Shown one piece after another: positions 8,961 through 17,545 of a stretch of 38,456 nt of DNA (positions are counted from its first letter, which is position 1; every line of letters begins with the position of its first letter). Source of the stretch: Curtobacterium pusillum (GTDB lineage Bacteria > Actinomycetota > Actinomycetes > Actinomycetales > Microbacteriaceae); contig NZ_JABMCE010000043.1 of assembly GCF_013359865.1 (NCBI RefSeq), positions 1-38,456 of the forward strand. Reading direction: 5' to 3'. Below the pieces are notes generated by a model, which was given only the letters and a program-made list of their open reading frames with translations, was not told where the DNA came from and did not search any database. Made by a program: the position numbers and the translations under genes.

Positions 8961-10082
8961 GTGAGTGAAGTCGAGATCGGTGCTGGCAAGCGCGGACGTC
9001 GGGCGTACGCGTTCGACGACATCGCGGTGGTCCCCTCGCGGCGGACGCGTGACCCGCGTGACGTGAGCGTGCAGTGGTCGATCGACGCGTTCACGTTCGA
9101 GTCGCCGATCCTCTCCGCCCCGATGGACTCCGTCGCCTCCCCGGCCACGGTCATCCAGATGGGCAAGCTCGGCATCCTCGGCGTGCTCGACCTCGAAGGG
9201 CTCTGGACCCGGTACGAGGACCCGACGCCGTACTACGACGAGATCAAGACGCTCACCGACGGCAACGTCACGAAGCGCATGCAGGAGATCTACTCCGAGC
9301 CGGTCAAGGCCGAGCTGATCTCCGCGCGCCTCGCCGAGATCCGCGCGGCCGGTGTCCCGGTCGCCGGGTCGCTCAGCCCGCAGCGCACGCAGGAGTTCTC
9401 GCAGACGGTGGTCGACGCCGGTGTCGACCTGTTCGTCATCCGCGGCACCACGGTCTCGGCGGAGCACGTCTCGCAGAACACCGAGCCGCTCAACCTCAAG
9501 AAGTTCATCTACGAACTCGACGTCCCGGTGATCGTCGGCGGTGCCTCCACCTACACGGCGGCGCTGCACCTCATGCGCACCGGTGCCGCGGGCGTGCTCG
9601 TCGGCTTCGGCGGCGGTGCGGCCTCGACCACGCGTGCCGCGCTCGGCATCCACGCCCCGATGGCCACGGCCGTGGCGGACATCGCGGGCGCTCGCCGCGA
9701 CTACATGGACGAGTCGGGCGGCCGCTACGTGCACGTCATCGCCGACGGCGGACTCGACACCGCCGGCGACGTGGTGAAGGCGATCGCGATGGGCGCCGAC
9801 GCCGTGATGCTCGGCACCGCGCTGGCCCGTGCGACCGAGGCGCCCGGTGGCGGGTTCCACTGGGGCGCCGAGGCCCACCACCCGGAACTGCCGCGCGGCC
9901 GCCGGGTCGAGGTCGGCACGATCGCCCCGCTCGAGAACGTCCTGAACGGCCCGACCCCGACGTGGGACGGCCGCGCGAACATCGTCGGCGCCCTGCGTCG
10001 GTCGATGGCGACGACCGGATACTCCGACGTCAAGGAGTTCCAGCGAGTAGAAGTGGTCGTGGCGCCGTACCACCAGCAGTGA
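8961..10082 (+). CDS. guaB3: GuaB3 family IMP dehydrogenase-related protein
   Basis: 373-residue TIM-barrel protein of the IMPDH/GMP reductase superfamily, without CBS domains. It corresponds to the actinobacterial GuaB3 (IMP dehydrogenase family) group. It begins with RAYAFDDIAVVPSRRTRD and has the phosphate-binding segment VIADGGLDTAGDVVKAIAMGADAVMLG. Where IMPDH and GMP reductase have a catalytic Cys (S-I-C-T-T), this protein reads GFGGGAASTTRAALGI, so the Cys is replaced by Ser. Conventional covalent catalysis is therefore not expected, and its exact reaction is unclear. The start is GTG, probably leaderless. It is followed 65 nt later by glpD. Confidence 0.88.
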   Translation: MSEVEIGAGKRGRRAYAFDDIAVVPSRRTRDPRDVSVQWSIDAFTFESPILSAPMDSVASPATVIQMGKLGILGVLDLEGLWTRYEDPTPYYDEIKTLTDGNVTKRMQEIYSEPVKAELISARLAEIRAAGVPVAGSLSPQRTQEFSQTVVDAGVDLFVIRGTTVSAEHVSQNTEPLNLKKFIYELDVPVIVGGASTYTAALHLMRTGAAGVLVGFGGGAASTTRAALGIHAPMATAVADIAGARRDYMDESGGRYVHVIADGGLDTAGDVVKAIAMGADAVMLGTALARATEAPGGGFHWGAEAHHPELPRGRRVEVGTIAPLENVLNGPTPTWDGRANIVGALRRSMATTGYSDVKEFQRVEVVVAPYHQQ

Positions 10083-10088
10083 CGGTGG

Positions 10089-10113
10089 CACCCGGGCGGT
10101 TCCGCTCCGGGTG
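10089..10113 (+). terminator. hairpin between guaB3 and glpD
   Basis: CACCCGG (10089-10095) and CCGGGTG (10107-10113) form a 7-bp stem with an 11-nt loop, starting 6 nt after the guaB3 stop. It may attenuate read-through into glpD. There is no U-tract. Confidence 0.35.
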
Positions 10114-10147
10114 ACGCCTCGGCGCTGACCGTGACACGGAGGCGACG

Positions 10148-12040
10148 ATGGCGAAGAGCAGCACCACCAGCACGTCCAGCGCGACCAGGCCGGCTCGCGC
10201 GGAGAACGCCGCGCCAGGGGTGGGGTTCGATCCGGCGACGAAGCTCGGCCCGGACGAACGGCTCGCGGCGATCGAGGCCCTGAAGACGAAGGAGCTCGAC
10301 GTCCTGGTCATCGGCGGCGGGATCGTCGGTGCGGGCAGTGCGCTCGATGCCGTCACCCGTGGCCTGAGCGTCGGCATCGTCGAAGCCCGCGACTGGGGCT
10401 CGGGGACGTCGAGCCGCTCGTCGAAGCTCGTGCACGGGGGCATCCGCTACCTCGAGCAGCTCAACTTCGGGCTTGTCCGCGAGGCCCTCATCGAACGCGG
10501 CCTCCTGCTGCAGCGGATCGCCCCGCACCTGGTGAAGCCGGTGCGTTTCCTCTACCCGCTCAACCACCGCGTGTGGGAGCGGTTCTACATCGGCATCGGC
10601 ATGGCGATGTACGACGCGTTCAGCTGGTCGGGCGGGCGTCCGCCGGGGGTCCCGCACCACCGGCACCTCAGCCGCACGCAGGTCCTGCGGTCGATGCCGT
10701 CGCTCCGGAAGGACGCGTTCGTTGGCGGCATGACCTACTACGACGCCCAGGTCGACGACGCCCGCTACGTCGCATCGCTCGTGCGGACCGCTGCGTCGTA
10801 CGGGGCGCACGCCGCCAGCCGGGTCCGGATCGAGGGCTTCATCCGGGTCGGGGAGCGGGTCGTCGGTGCCCACGCGCACGACATCCAGACCGGCGAGAAG
10901 TTCGACATCAGGGCGAAGCAGGTCGTCAACGCGACGGGCGTGTGGACCGACGACACCCAGGCGATGATCGGCACCCGCGGCCAGTTCAAGGTGCGGGCGT
11001 CGAAGGGCGTGCACCTGGTCATCCCGCGCGACCGGTTCCAGTCGAACATGGGCATGATCCTCCGCACCGAGAAGAGCGTGCTGTTCGTGATCCCGTGGGG
11101 CCGGCACTGGCTCGTCGGCACGACGGACACCGACTGGTACCTCGACAAGGCGCACCCCGCGGCGACCGCTGCGGACATCGACTACATCCTCGAGCACGTC
11201 AACAAGGTCCTCGCGGTGCCACTCACCCGCGAGGACGTCGAGGGCGTCTACGCCGGGCTCCGGCCGTTGCTCGCGGGGGAGTCCGACCAGACGTCGAAGC
11301 TCAGCCGCGAGCACGTCGTCGCGCACACCGTCCCGGGGCTCGTGGTCGTCGCCGGTGGGAAGTGGACGACCTACCGGGTGATGGGCAAGGACGCCATCGA
11401 CGAGGCCGTCGCCGCGATGGACGGGAAGATCCCGGGCTCCACGACCGAGGACATCCCGCTGCTCGGTGCCGAGGGGTACCCGGCCGCCTGGAACCGACGC
11501 GGGCGCACGGCGCGGTCGTTCGGGGTGCACAAGGTCCGCATCGAGCACCTCCTCAACCGGTACGGGACGCTCGCGACCGAGGTCCTGCGCCTCGTGAAGG
11601 AGGACCCGTCGCTCGCCGAGCCGCTCCCCGGCGCCGACGACTACATCGGTGCCGAGGTCGTGTACGCCGCCTCGCACGAGGGTGCGCTGCACCTGGAGGA
11701 CGTCCTCGCCCGTCGCACCCGCATCTCGATCGAGGCCTGGGACCGCGGCGAGTCCGCAGCGCCGGTCGCCGCGAAGCTCATGGCGGACGTGCTCGGCTGG
11801 GACCAGGAGACCACCGAGAACGAGGTGTCGAACTACCTCAAGCGGGTCGCCGCCGAGCGGGAGTCGCAGCTCCAGCCCGACGACGAGTCCGCCGACCGGG
11901 TGCGACTCGAGGCGCCGGACATCGCGTTCGGTTTCGACGAGGACGACGTCGTCGTCGGTGGTGGCCGGAGCTCCGGCGCCGAGGGCGCGAAGGCGTCGGA
12001 CGAGCAGGTCATCGGCGAGAAGACGAGCGAGCCGAAGTAG
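10148..12040 (+). CDS. glpD: glycerol-3-phosphate dehydrogenase (FAD-dependent, aerobic)
   Basis: 630-residue flavoprotein that oxidises sn-glycerol 3-phosphate to dihydroxyacetone phosphate and passes electrons to the quinone pool at the membrane. The FAD-binding Rossmann motif VIGGGIVGAG is near residue 55. The GlpD-typical GTSSRSSKLVHGGIRYLEQ follows, with substrate-site sequence GLRPLL and the C-terminal GKWTTYRVMGKDA. A C-terminal alpha domain is present, then an acidic/Gly-rich tail of about 50 residues. The N-terminus has a Ser/Thr/Ala-rich extension of about 40 residues before the flavin domain. The ATG at 10148 has GGAGG upstream. No glpF or glpK is adjacent. The gene ends 57 nt before a convergent gene, with a strong hairpin between. 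Confidence 0.95.
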   Translation: MAKSSTTSTSSATRPARAENAAPGVGFDPATKLGPDERLAAIEALKTKELDVLVIGGGIVGAGSALDAVTRGLSVGIVEARDWGSGTSSRSSKLVHGGIRYLEQLNFGLVREALIERGLLLQRIAPHLVKPVRFLYPLNHRVWERFYIGIGMAMYDAFSWSGGRPPGVPHHRHLSRTQVLRSMPSLRKDAFVGGMTYYDAQVDDARYVASLVRTAASYGAHAASRVRIEGFIRVGERVVGAHAHDIQTGEKFDIRAKQVVNATGVWTDDTQAMIGTRGQFKVRASKGVHLVIPRDRFQSNMGMILRTEKSVLFVIPWGRHWLVGTTDTDWYLDKAHPAATAADIDYILEHVNKVLAVPLTREDVEGVYAGLRPLLAGESDQTSKLSREHVVAHTVPGLVVVAGGKWTTYRVMGKDAIDEAVAAMDGKIPGSTTEDIPLLGAEGYPAAWNRRGRTARSFGVHKVRIEHLLNRYGTLATEVLRLVKEDPSLAEPLPGADDYIGAEVVYAASHEGALHLEDVLARRTRISIEAWDRGESAAPVAAKLMADVLGWDQETTENEVSNYLKRVAAERESQLQPDDESADRVRLEAPDIAFGFDEDDVVVGGGRSSGAEGAKASDEQVIGEKTSEPK

Positions 12041-12054
12041 ACCCGCTCAGAGCC

Positions 12055-12096
12055 GGACGGGAGGCGCGCCGCGGGGGCGCCGCGCGCCTCCCGTCC
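12055..12096. terminator. bidirectional 15-bp hairpin between glpD and a convergent gene
   Basis: The arms 12055-12069 and 12082-12096 are exact inverted copies (GGACGGGAGGCGCGC) with a 12-nt GC-rich loop. It lies 14 nt after the glpD stop and right next to the stop of the convergent membrane-protein gene, so it can serve both. Confidence 0.85.
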
Positions 12097-12097
12097 G

Positions 12098-12601
12098 TCA
12101 GACCGCTAGCGTCTCCGACGCGGTGCGGCGCGCCCGCCGGCGCTCGCCGACCACGAGCACGACCGGGATCGCGACCAGCGCGATCACGCTGGTGACGTAG
12201 AGGACACCGGCCCAGATGGTGTGGTCCTCGCCGCCGACGCCGTAGCCGTCGGCGACGTCCATCCCGAGTTGGAACCCGGAGCCGAAGACCTGGACCGCTC
12301 CCGCCGCGACGATCCCGAGCATCCACGCCGCGACGAAGTGCACGTCGGTGCCCCGGACCAGCGTCACCACCGCGACCGCCACCGCCAGCGCCACGCCGAT
12401 CCCGGCCGTGACGACCACCGCCACGACGTCCGACCGCACGTCGAACCCCTGCCGCTCGAGGTGCCCGTAGATCGCGCCGAGCGACGTGCCCGGCACCGCG
12501 CCGAGCGGATCGAGGACCAGTGCGTTCACGGCGAGCAGCGCCGCGTACGCCGTGACGACCAGTACGCCGACCATCGCGACCACGATCCGTGTCCACCCCA
12601 T
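12098..12601 (-). CDS. four-helix membrane protein, unknown function
   Basis: 167 residues with about four membrane segments: IVVAMVGVLVVTAYAALLAV, VVAVVVTAGIGVALAVAVAV, HFVAAWMLGIVAAGAVQVFG and AGVLYVTSVIALVAIPVVLV. The short loop between helices one and two contains GAIYGHLERQGFDVRSD, and the C-terminal tail is basic (GERRRARRTASETLAV). I do not recognise the family. The ATG at 12601 is preceded at 6 nt by TATGGT, so the transcript is probably leaderless. It is divergent from the KhtT-like gene and convergent with glpD, hence monocistronic. Confidence 0.7.
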   Translation of the reverse strand: MGWTRIVVAMVGVLVVTAYAALLAVNALVLDPLGAVPGTSLGAIYGHLERQGFDVRSDVVAVVVTAGIGVALAVAVAVVTLVRGTDVHFVAAWMLGIVAAGAVQVFGSGFQLGMDVADGYGVGGEDHTIWAGVLYVTSVIALVAIPVVLVVGERRRARRTASETLAV

Positions 12602-12607
12602 CCGCAG

Positions 12608-12613
12608 ACCATA
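12608..12613 (-). promoter_or_regulatory. -10 box of a leaderless promoter for the four-helix protein gene
   Basis: The minus strand reads TATGGT, then 6 nt (CTGCGG) and the ATG at 12601. Confidence 0.5.
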
Positions 12614-12644
12614 GCGGGCGGAATGTGCGGGAGCACCCGGTGGT

Positions 12645-12650
12645 TATCAT
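12645..12650 (+). promoter_or_regulatory. putative -10 box of the KhtT/KhtU operon
   Basis: TATCAT about 25 nt before the ATG at 12676, leaving a short leader that contains AAAAGGGAG as ribosome site. Confidence 0.4.
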
Positions 12651-12675
12651 CGGGGTACTCGAAAAGGGAGCCATC

Positions 12676-13206
12676 ATGGTCGACGTCCATCGCGTCAAAC
12701 TCCCCGGAGTCGGCGTGCTGCACAGCTTCTACACCGACGACGGTGGCAAGTGCGGTGTCATCACGCACCGGTCGGGTCACTCCGACCTCATCTCCTTCGC
12801 CGACATCTCGGACGGCGCCGACAAGTCCGACAAGGTCTCGCTGCGCCTCAGCGAGGACGAAGCGCACACCCTCGCGGAACTCCTCGGCGGCACCCGGATC
12901 ACCGAGGGCCTCGACAAGCTCGACGAGATCCCGGGCCTCAGCATCGACTGGTTCTCGGTCGACTACGACGACGCCATCGCGGGCAAGCCCCTCGGCGACC
13001 TGCACGACTCCGGCTTCATCGGCCTGACCGTCGTGGCGGTCGTGCGCGGCGACAGCGCCAACCCGGCTCCGTCGTCGGACTTCGTCGTGTTCCCGGGCGA
13101 CACCATCGTCGTCGCGGGCGCCCCCGAGAAGGTCGCCAAGGCGTTCTCCTTCTACCGCAGCGGACAGCTCGCGGCGGCGGCTGCCGAGGCGCCGCCGGGG
13201 AGCTAG
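12676..13206 (+). CDS. TrkA-C domain regulatory subunit of a potassium:proton antiporter (KhtT-like)
   Basis: 176-residue cytoplasmic protein. The N-terminal half (VDVHRVKLPGVGVLHSFYT) resembles the KhtT-type regulatory domain. The C-terminal part, about residues 95-160, is a TrkA-C (RCK-C) domain with DFVVFPGDTIVVAGAPEKVAK. In the Bacillus KhtTU system the homologous subunit controls the antiporter and binds cyclic di-AMP; that is family knowledge, not shown here. The ATG at 12676 has GGGAG 5 nt upstream; the frame is open further upstream but with no family similarity. The antiporter gene follows 3 nt after the stop, a clear two-gene operon. Confidence 0.88.
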   Translation: MVDVHRVKLPGVGVLHSFYTDDGGKCGVITHRSGHSDLISFADISDGADKSDKVSLRLSEDEAHTLAELLGGTRITEGLDKLDEIPGLSIDWFSVDYDDAIAGKPLGDLHDSGFIGLTVVAVVRGDSANPAPSSDFVVFPGDTIVVAGAPEKVAKAFSFYRSGQLAAAAAEAPPGS

Positions 13207-13209
13207 CGG

Positions 13210-14652
13210 ATGCACCTGGGTGGTGAGCTGCTGACCATCGGCGGCCTGTTCCTCATCGCCTACGTCCTCGGACGACTGGGCAAGACCATCGGTCTGCCCG
13301 CGATCCCGATCTACATGATCGTCGGGCTCATCGCGAGCCCGCACACCCCGTGGATCGGGCTGAACGTCGAGTCGCACACGATCGAGCTCATCGCGACGTT
13401 CGGGCTCATCCTGCTGCTGTTCAACCTCGGGCTCGAGTTCGACCAGGAGGAGTTCTACGGCAACGCCGGCAAACTCCTCGTGTCGGGTGGCACGTACGTC
13501 GCGATCAACATGGGCATCGGGTTCGCCTTCGGGTTCTCCCTCGGCTGGGGCACGCGCGAGGCCCTGATCATCGCCGGCATGACGGCGACCTCGTCGAGCG
13601 CGATCGTCACGAAGCTCCTCATCGAGCTGCGACGTCTGGCGAACGACGAGACGCCGATGATCCTCGGTGTCACGGTGATCGAGGACGTCTTCATCGCGAT
13701 CTACCTCGCGATCGTCTCCGTGGTGCTCTCCGGCGACACGAACGTCTGGGCCGTCGTCGGCAAGCTCGCGCTCGCGTTCGGGTTCCTCGTCGTGATGTTC
13801 ACCCTCGCCCGGTTCGCGGGCAAGTGGGTGTCGCGGATCTTCGCGACCCGTGACGACGAGCTGTTCACCGTGCTGTTCTTCGGCCTCGCGGTCATGTTCG
13901 GCGGCATCGGCGACCTGCTCGGCGTGACGGACGCGATCGGCGCGTTCGTGATCGGCCTGCTCTGCGGGGCCACGCGCTACCGCGATCGCATCGAACAGCT
14001 CGCGCTCCCGATGCGTGACGTGTTCGCGGCGTTCTTCTTCGTGAACTTCGGCCTCGGGCTCGACCTGTCGACGTTCGGGGAGGTCCTCTGGCCGGTGCTC
14101 GGCGCCATCGGGATGACCGTCGTGCTCAACGCCGTCGCCGGACAGCTCGTCGCACGGATGAACGGCTTCAACGTGCAGCAGGGCATCAACACCGCCGTCA
14201 TCCTGGTGAACCGCGGCGAGTTCGCGCTGATCCTCGCGACGCTCTCCGCCGCCGCCGGCCTGGAGGCGCGGATCACCGCGTTCGCGGGCCTCTACGTCCT
14301 CGTCATGGCCGTCCTCGGACCCGTGCTCGCCGTGAACTCGGATCGCATCGGCCGCCTCGTGGTGCGGCCCGCCCGCCTCGCGCGGCTGCGCGCGCGCCTC
14401 GGCGGTCGGCGTGCAACCGCGGCGTCCGCCGCAGCCACCGCCCTGCTCGAGGCCGAGTCGGAGGCGGCAGCGGCGCGGAAGGCCGAGCGGGACCGCCAGT
14501 TCGCGGAGGAGTTCGCCCTGGTGGAGGCGGCTGGCAGGGAAGAGCGGGAGAATGGGTCTCCGGAGGCGGTGTCCGAACGCCGGACGTCGTCGGTCGAGAT
14601 CCCAACCGAGCGCCCCGAACGCCCGGTCCGACAGCGCGATCCGGAGTACTGA
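13210..14652 (+). CDS. cation:proton antiporter, CPA2/KhtU-like
   Basis: 480-residue membrane transporter of the monovalent cation:proton antiporter-2 family, probably exporting K+ in exchange for H+. About twelve membrane segments occupy residues 1-385. The family features are LGLEFDQEEF near residue 75, the TATSSSAIVTKLL segment (about 125) and GVTVIEDVF with its conserved acidic residue. The cytoplasmic C-terminus (about 385-480) begins with basic Arg/Ala-rich sequence. It continues with an Ala/Glu-rich stretch likely to be helical or coiled coil (LLEAESEAAAARKAERDRQ) and a charged disordered end. It has no RCK-N domain of its own, which fits regulation by the separate TrkA-C subunit encoded just upstream. 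Confidence 0.9.
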   Translation: MHLGGELLTIGGLFLIAYVLGRLGKTIGLPAIPIYMIVGLIASPHTPWIGLNVESHTIELIATFGLILLLFNLGLEFDQEEFYGNAGKLLVSGGTYVAINMGIGFAFGFSLGWGTREALIIAGMTATSSSAIVTKLLIELRRLANDETPMILGVTVIEDVFIAIYLAIVSVVLSGDTNVWAVVGKLALAFGFLVVMFTLARFAGKWVSRIFATRDDELFTVLFFGLAVMFGGIGDLLGVTDAIGAFVIGLLCGATRYRDRIEQLALPMRDVFAAFFFVNFGLGLDLSTFGEVLWPVLGAIGMTVVLNAVAGQLVARMNGFNVQQGINTAVILVNRGEFALILATLSAAAGLEARITAFAGLYVLVMAVLGPVLAVNSDRIGRLVVRPARLARLRARLGGRRATAASAAATALLEAESEAAAARKAERDRQFAEEFALVEAAGREERENGSPEAVSERRTSSVEIPTERPERPVRQRDPEY

Positions 14653-14657
14653 TACGA

Positions 14658-15437
14658 ATGTGGGCCGTAGCCCGACGACCGAGGTGGATCGCGCTGCTGC
14701 TGCTGGCGCTCGTGCTCGCGGCGGTGTTCGCGTTCCTGGGCAAGTGGCAGCTCGAGCGGAGCATCGAGAACGGCAAGCCGCTGCCGTCGACCACCGAGAC
14801 GCGGAAGTCCCTCGACGACGCGATCTCGCCGATGCGCCCCGTCACCGAGACGCTCGCCGGCCAGAAGGTCCGCGTCAGCGGCACCTTCGTCGGCGGCGAC
14901 ACCACGGTGCTCACCGGCCGCAGCGGGGGTGGGACGTACCAGACCGTGGGACACCTGGTGGTCTCGGGAACCGGTGCGAGCCTCCCGGTCGTCCTCGGGT
15001 GGTCCGACGAACGGTCGGCCGCCGTCGCCGGGGGTGACCGTCTGGCGGACGGCGCGACCGTCACGGTCGAAGGACGGCTGTACCCGGAGGAGTCGCCCGA
15101 CCAGGACACTTACGACAAGGGCGAGTACTCGGCCGTCGCGCCCGCCAGGTTCGTGAACACGTGGAAGGCGTTCGACGACCGGATGTACCTCGGGTACGTG
15201 GTCGCCGACGGCACCACCGCGAAGGCCGCCGACCTCGGCACCATCGCCGACCGTGCCCCCACGCGCGAGGTCCAGTTCGACTGGCTGAACCTCTTCTACG
15301 CGGTCGAGTGGGTCGTGTTCGCCGGGTTCGCGGTGTTCCTCTGGTACCGATTCGTGAAGGACACCTGGGAGCGCGAGGAAGAGGACCGCCGTGAGGCCGC
15401 TCTCAGCGTCGACGGGGCCCTCGCCGACCGACGGTAG
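14658..15437 (+). CDS. SURF1 family cytochrome oxidase biogenesis protein
   Basis: 259-residue membrane protein with one N-terminal helix (IALLLLALVLAAVFAFLGKWQ), an extracytoplasmic SURF1 domain and a C-terminal helix (LFYAVEWVVFAGFAVFLWYR). Family marks are LGKWQLERS right after the first helix, and NLFYAVEWVVFAGFAVFLWYR at the end with the conserved Asn-Leu-x-Tyr and Glu-Trp. SURF1 proteins help assemble heme-copper cytochrome c oxidase. The start is 5 nt after the antiporter stop, but a functional link to the antiporter is not obvious. Its stop codon overlaps the -10 box of the next gene. Confidence 0.88.
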   Translation: MWAVARRPRWIALLLLALVLAAVFAFLGKWQLERSIENGKPLPSTTETRKSLDDAISPMRPVTETLAGQKVRVSGTFVGGDTTVLTGRSGGGTYQTVGHLVVSGTGASLPVVLGWSDERSAAVAGGDRLADGATVTVEGRLYPEESPDQDTYDKGEYSAVAPARFVNTWKAFDDRMYLGYVVADGTTAKAADLGTIADRAPTREVQFDWLNLFYAVEWVVFAGFAVFLWYRFVKDTWEREEEDRREAALSVDGALADRR

Positions 15438-15440
15438 GAT
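15435..15440 (+). promoter_or_regulatory. -10 box of a leaderless promoter overlapping the SURF1 stop codon
   Basis: TAGGAT, whose first three bases are the SURF1 stop codon, followed by 7 nt (GGCCCAT) and the ATG at 15448. Confidence 0.5.
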
Positions 15441-15447
15441 GGCCCAT

Positions 15448-15894
15448 ATGGCTCTGACCGTCCGAACCCGCGACATCCCGAAGATCCCGGGCGCGGTGAA
15501 GTGGTACCGCGTCTCGGCGTACATCACCGGCGTGCTGCTGCTCGCCCTCGTGGCCGAGATGATCCTCAAGTACACGCCGCTGCACCTCGAGATGCAGCTC
15601 GGCGGCGGGGCGTTCTTCGTGCCGGAGGGCACCGCGGGCAAGGAGTCCGGCACCTTCAACCTGTCGATCGGCATCCTCATCGCCCACGGCTGGCTGTACG
15701 TGCTCTACCTCTTCACCGACTTCCGTCTGTGGAGCATCATGCGCTGGAAGCCGATCCGCTTCCTGCTCATCGCCCTCGGGGGCGTCATCCCGTTCATGTC
15801 GTTCGTGGTCGAGCACCGCATGCAGAAGATCGCCATGGACACCCACCACGAGCTGACCGCTGCCCAGCAGCGTGAGAAGGAGGCCGCTCGGTGA
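15448..15894 (+). CDS. DUF3817 domain membrane protein
   Basis: 148-residue protein with three membrane helices: [41 protein letters not shown] and [21 protein letters not shown]. The pattern of WY(R)VSAY near the start, HGWLYxxYL in the middle and GxIPFMSFxxEHR near the end is that of DUF3817 proteins, whose function is unknown. The ATG at 15448 is preferred because of the -10 box 7 nt upstream; an in-frame ATG at 15439 and a GTG at 15391 are alternatives. Its stop overlaps the guaA start (GTGA), so the two are co-translated. A DUF3817 gene before guaA is a recurrent actinobacterial arrangement as far as I know. Confidence 0.8.
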   Translation: MALTVRTRDIPKIPGAVKWYRVSAYITGVLLLALVAEMILKYTPLHLEMQLGGGAFFVPEGTAGKESGTFNLSIGILIAHGWLYVLYLFTDFRLWSIMRWKPIRFLLIALGGVIPFMSFVVEHRMQKIAMDTHHELTAAQQREKEAAR

Positions 15895-17483
15895 GCGAGA
15901 CCGAACAGCGTCCCGTCCTCGTCGTCGACTTCGGAGCCCAGTACGCGCAGCTGATCGCGCGTCGGGTCCGAGAGGCGAACGTCTACAGCGAGATCGTCCC
16001 GCACTCGATCACGGCTGACGAGATCCGCGCGAAGGACCCGGCGGCCATCGTGCTGTCCGGTGGGCCCTCGTCCGTGTACGAACCGGGAGCCCCCTCGCTC
16101 GACGGTGACATCCTCGACCTCGGCGTCCCCGTGCTGGGCATCTGCTACGGCTTTCAGGCCATGGCCTCTGCGCTCGGCGGCGAGGTCGCGAACACCGGCC
16201 TGCGCGAGTACGGCGCCACGTCCGTCGACGTCTCGGGCACGGACAGCGTCCTGCTCGGCGACCAGCCGGCGTCCCAGGTCACCTGGATGTCGCATGGCGA
16301 CTCCGTGGCGAAGGCGCCCGAGGGCTTCGACGTCCTCGCGTCGAGCGCCTCGACCCCCGTCGCGGCGTTCGCGTCCGACGAGCGCAAGCTCTACGGGGTG
16401 CAGTGGCACCCGGAGGTGAAGCACTCGGTGTACGGCCAGGCCGTGCTCGAGAACTTCCTGCACCGTGCCGCGGGCCTCCCGGGCGACTGGAACTCGAGCA
16501 ACGTCATCGAGGAGCAGGTCGCCCGCATCCGCGCGCAGGTCGGGGACGCCCGCGTGATCTGCGGGCTCTCCGGCGGTGTCGACTCCGCCGTCGCCGCAGC
16601 GCTCGTGCAGAAGGCCGTCGGTGACCAGCTCACGTGCGTCTTCGTCGACCACGGGCTCCTCCGCGCCGACGAGCGCAAGCAGGTGGAAGAGGACTACGTC
16701 GCCTCCACAGGCGTCCGGCTCGTCACGATCGACGCCCAGCAGCAGTTCCTCGACGCCCTCGCCGGCGTCAGCGACCCGGAGCAGAAGCGCAAGATCATCG
16801 GGCGCGAGTTCATCCGGACGTTCGAGGCCGCGGCCGAGGCGCTCGTGCTCGAGGCCCGCGCCGAGTCGGCCGAGGGGTCGGCTTCCGGCGAGGTCAAGTT
16901 CCTCGTGCAGGGCACGCTCTACCCCGACGTCGTCGAGTCCGGCGGGGGTTCCGGCACGGCGAACATCAAGTCGCACCACAACGTCGGCGGTCTGCCCGAC
17001 GACATGACGTTCGAACTCGTCGAGCCGCTCCGCACCCTGTTCAAGGACGAGGTCCGCGCTGTCGGTCGCGAGCTCGGGCTGCCCGAGGTCATCGTCGGTC
17101 GTCAGCCGTTCCCCGGCCCCGGACTCGGCATCCGGATCGTCGGCGAGGTCACTGCCGAGCGGCTGGAGCTGCTCCGCGCTGCGGACAAGATCGCCCGCGA
17201 AGAACTCACCGCCGCCGGCCTCGACCAGGAGATCTGGCAGTGCCCGGTCGTCCTGCTCGCCGACGTCCGGTCCGTGGGGGTCCAGGGCGACGGCCGTACG
17301 TACGGGCACCCGATCGTGCTCCGTCCGGTCTCGTCGGAGGACGCCATGACCGCCGATTGGACGCGTCTGCCGTACGACACGCTCGCGAAGATCTCGAACC
17401 GCATCACGAACGAGGTCAAGGACGTCAACCGGGTCGTGCTCGACGTCACGTCGAAGCCGCCGGGGACGATCGAGTGGGAGTAG
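15891..17483 (+). CDS. guaA: GMP synthase (glutamine-hydrolysing)
   Basis: 530-residue two-domain enzyme that aminates XMP to GMP using glutamine and ATP. The N-terminal class I glutamine amidotransferase has LSGGPSSVY, the nucleophile Cys85 in GICYGFQ and the His-Glu pair in QWHPEVKHS (about 173-175). The ATP-pyrophosphatase domain has the P-loop SGGVDS near residue 227. The dimerisation domain carries [10 protein letters not shown] and ends in the typical [10 protein letters not shown]. The start is GTG at 15891, overlapping the previous stop. Together with guaB (2569-4071) and guaB3 it makes three purine-branch genes within 15 kb. A strong hairpin follows. Confidence 0.97.
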   Translation: MSETEQRPVLVVDFGAQYAQLIARRVREANVYSEIVPHSITADEIRAKDPAAIVLSGGPSSVYEPGAPSLDGDILDLGVPVLGICYGFQAMASALGGEVANTGLREYGATSVDVSGTDSVLLGDQPASQVTWMSHGDSVAKAPEGFDVLASSASTPVAAFASDERKLYGVQWHPEVKHSVYGQAVLENFLHRAAGLPGDWNSSNVIEEQVARIRAQVGDARVICGLSGGVDSAVAAALVQKAVGDQLTCVFVDHGLLRADERKQVEEDYVASTGVRLVTIDAQQQFLDALAGVSDPEQKRKIIGREFIRTFEAAAEALVLEARAESAEGSASGEVKFLVQGTLYPDVVESGGGSGTANIKSHHNVGGLPDDMTFELVEPLRTLFKDEVRAVGRELGLPEVIVGRQPFPGPGLGIRIVGEVTAERLELLRAADKIAREELTAAGLDQEIWQCPVVLLADVRSVGVQGDGRTYGHPIVLRPVSSEDAMTADWTRLPYDTLAKISNRITNEVKDVNRVVLDVTSKPPGTIEWE

Positions 17484-17495
17484 TACTCCTGCGCT

Positions 17496-17530
17496 GAGGG
17501 CCCGGCACGCGTTCTGCGTGCCGGGCCCTC
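17496..17530. terminator. bidirectional 15-bp hairpin between guaA and the BI-1 gene
   Basis: The arms 17496-17510 and 17516-17530 (GAGGGCCCGGCACGC and its exact complement) flank a 5-nt loop GTTCT. It lies 12 nt after the guaA stop and 15 nt from the convergent stop. Confidence 0.9.
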
Positions 17531-17545
17531 GTGCGTGTGCGGGGA

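Noticed and set aside
10148..12040. A link of glpD to the uronate island or to glycerol uptake genes
   Set aside because: No shared operator and no glpF/glpK next to it; it belongs to the core block.
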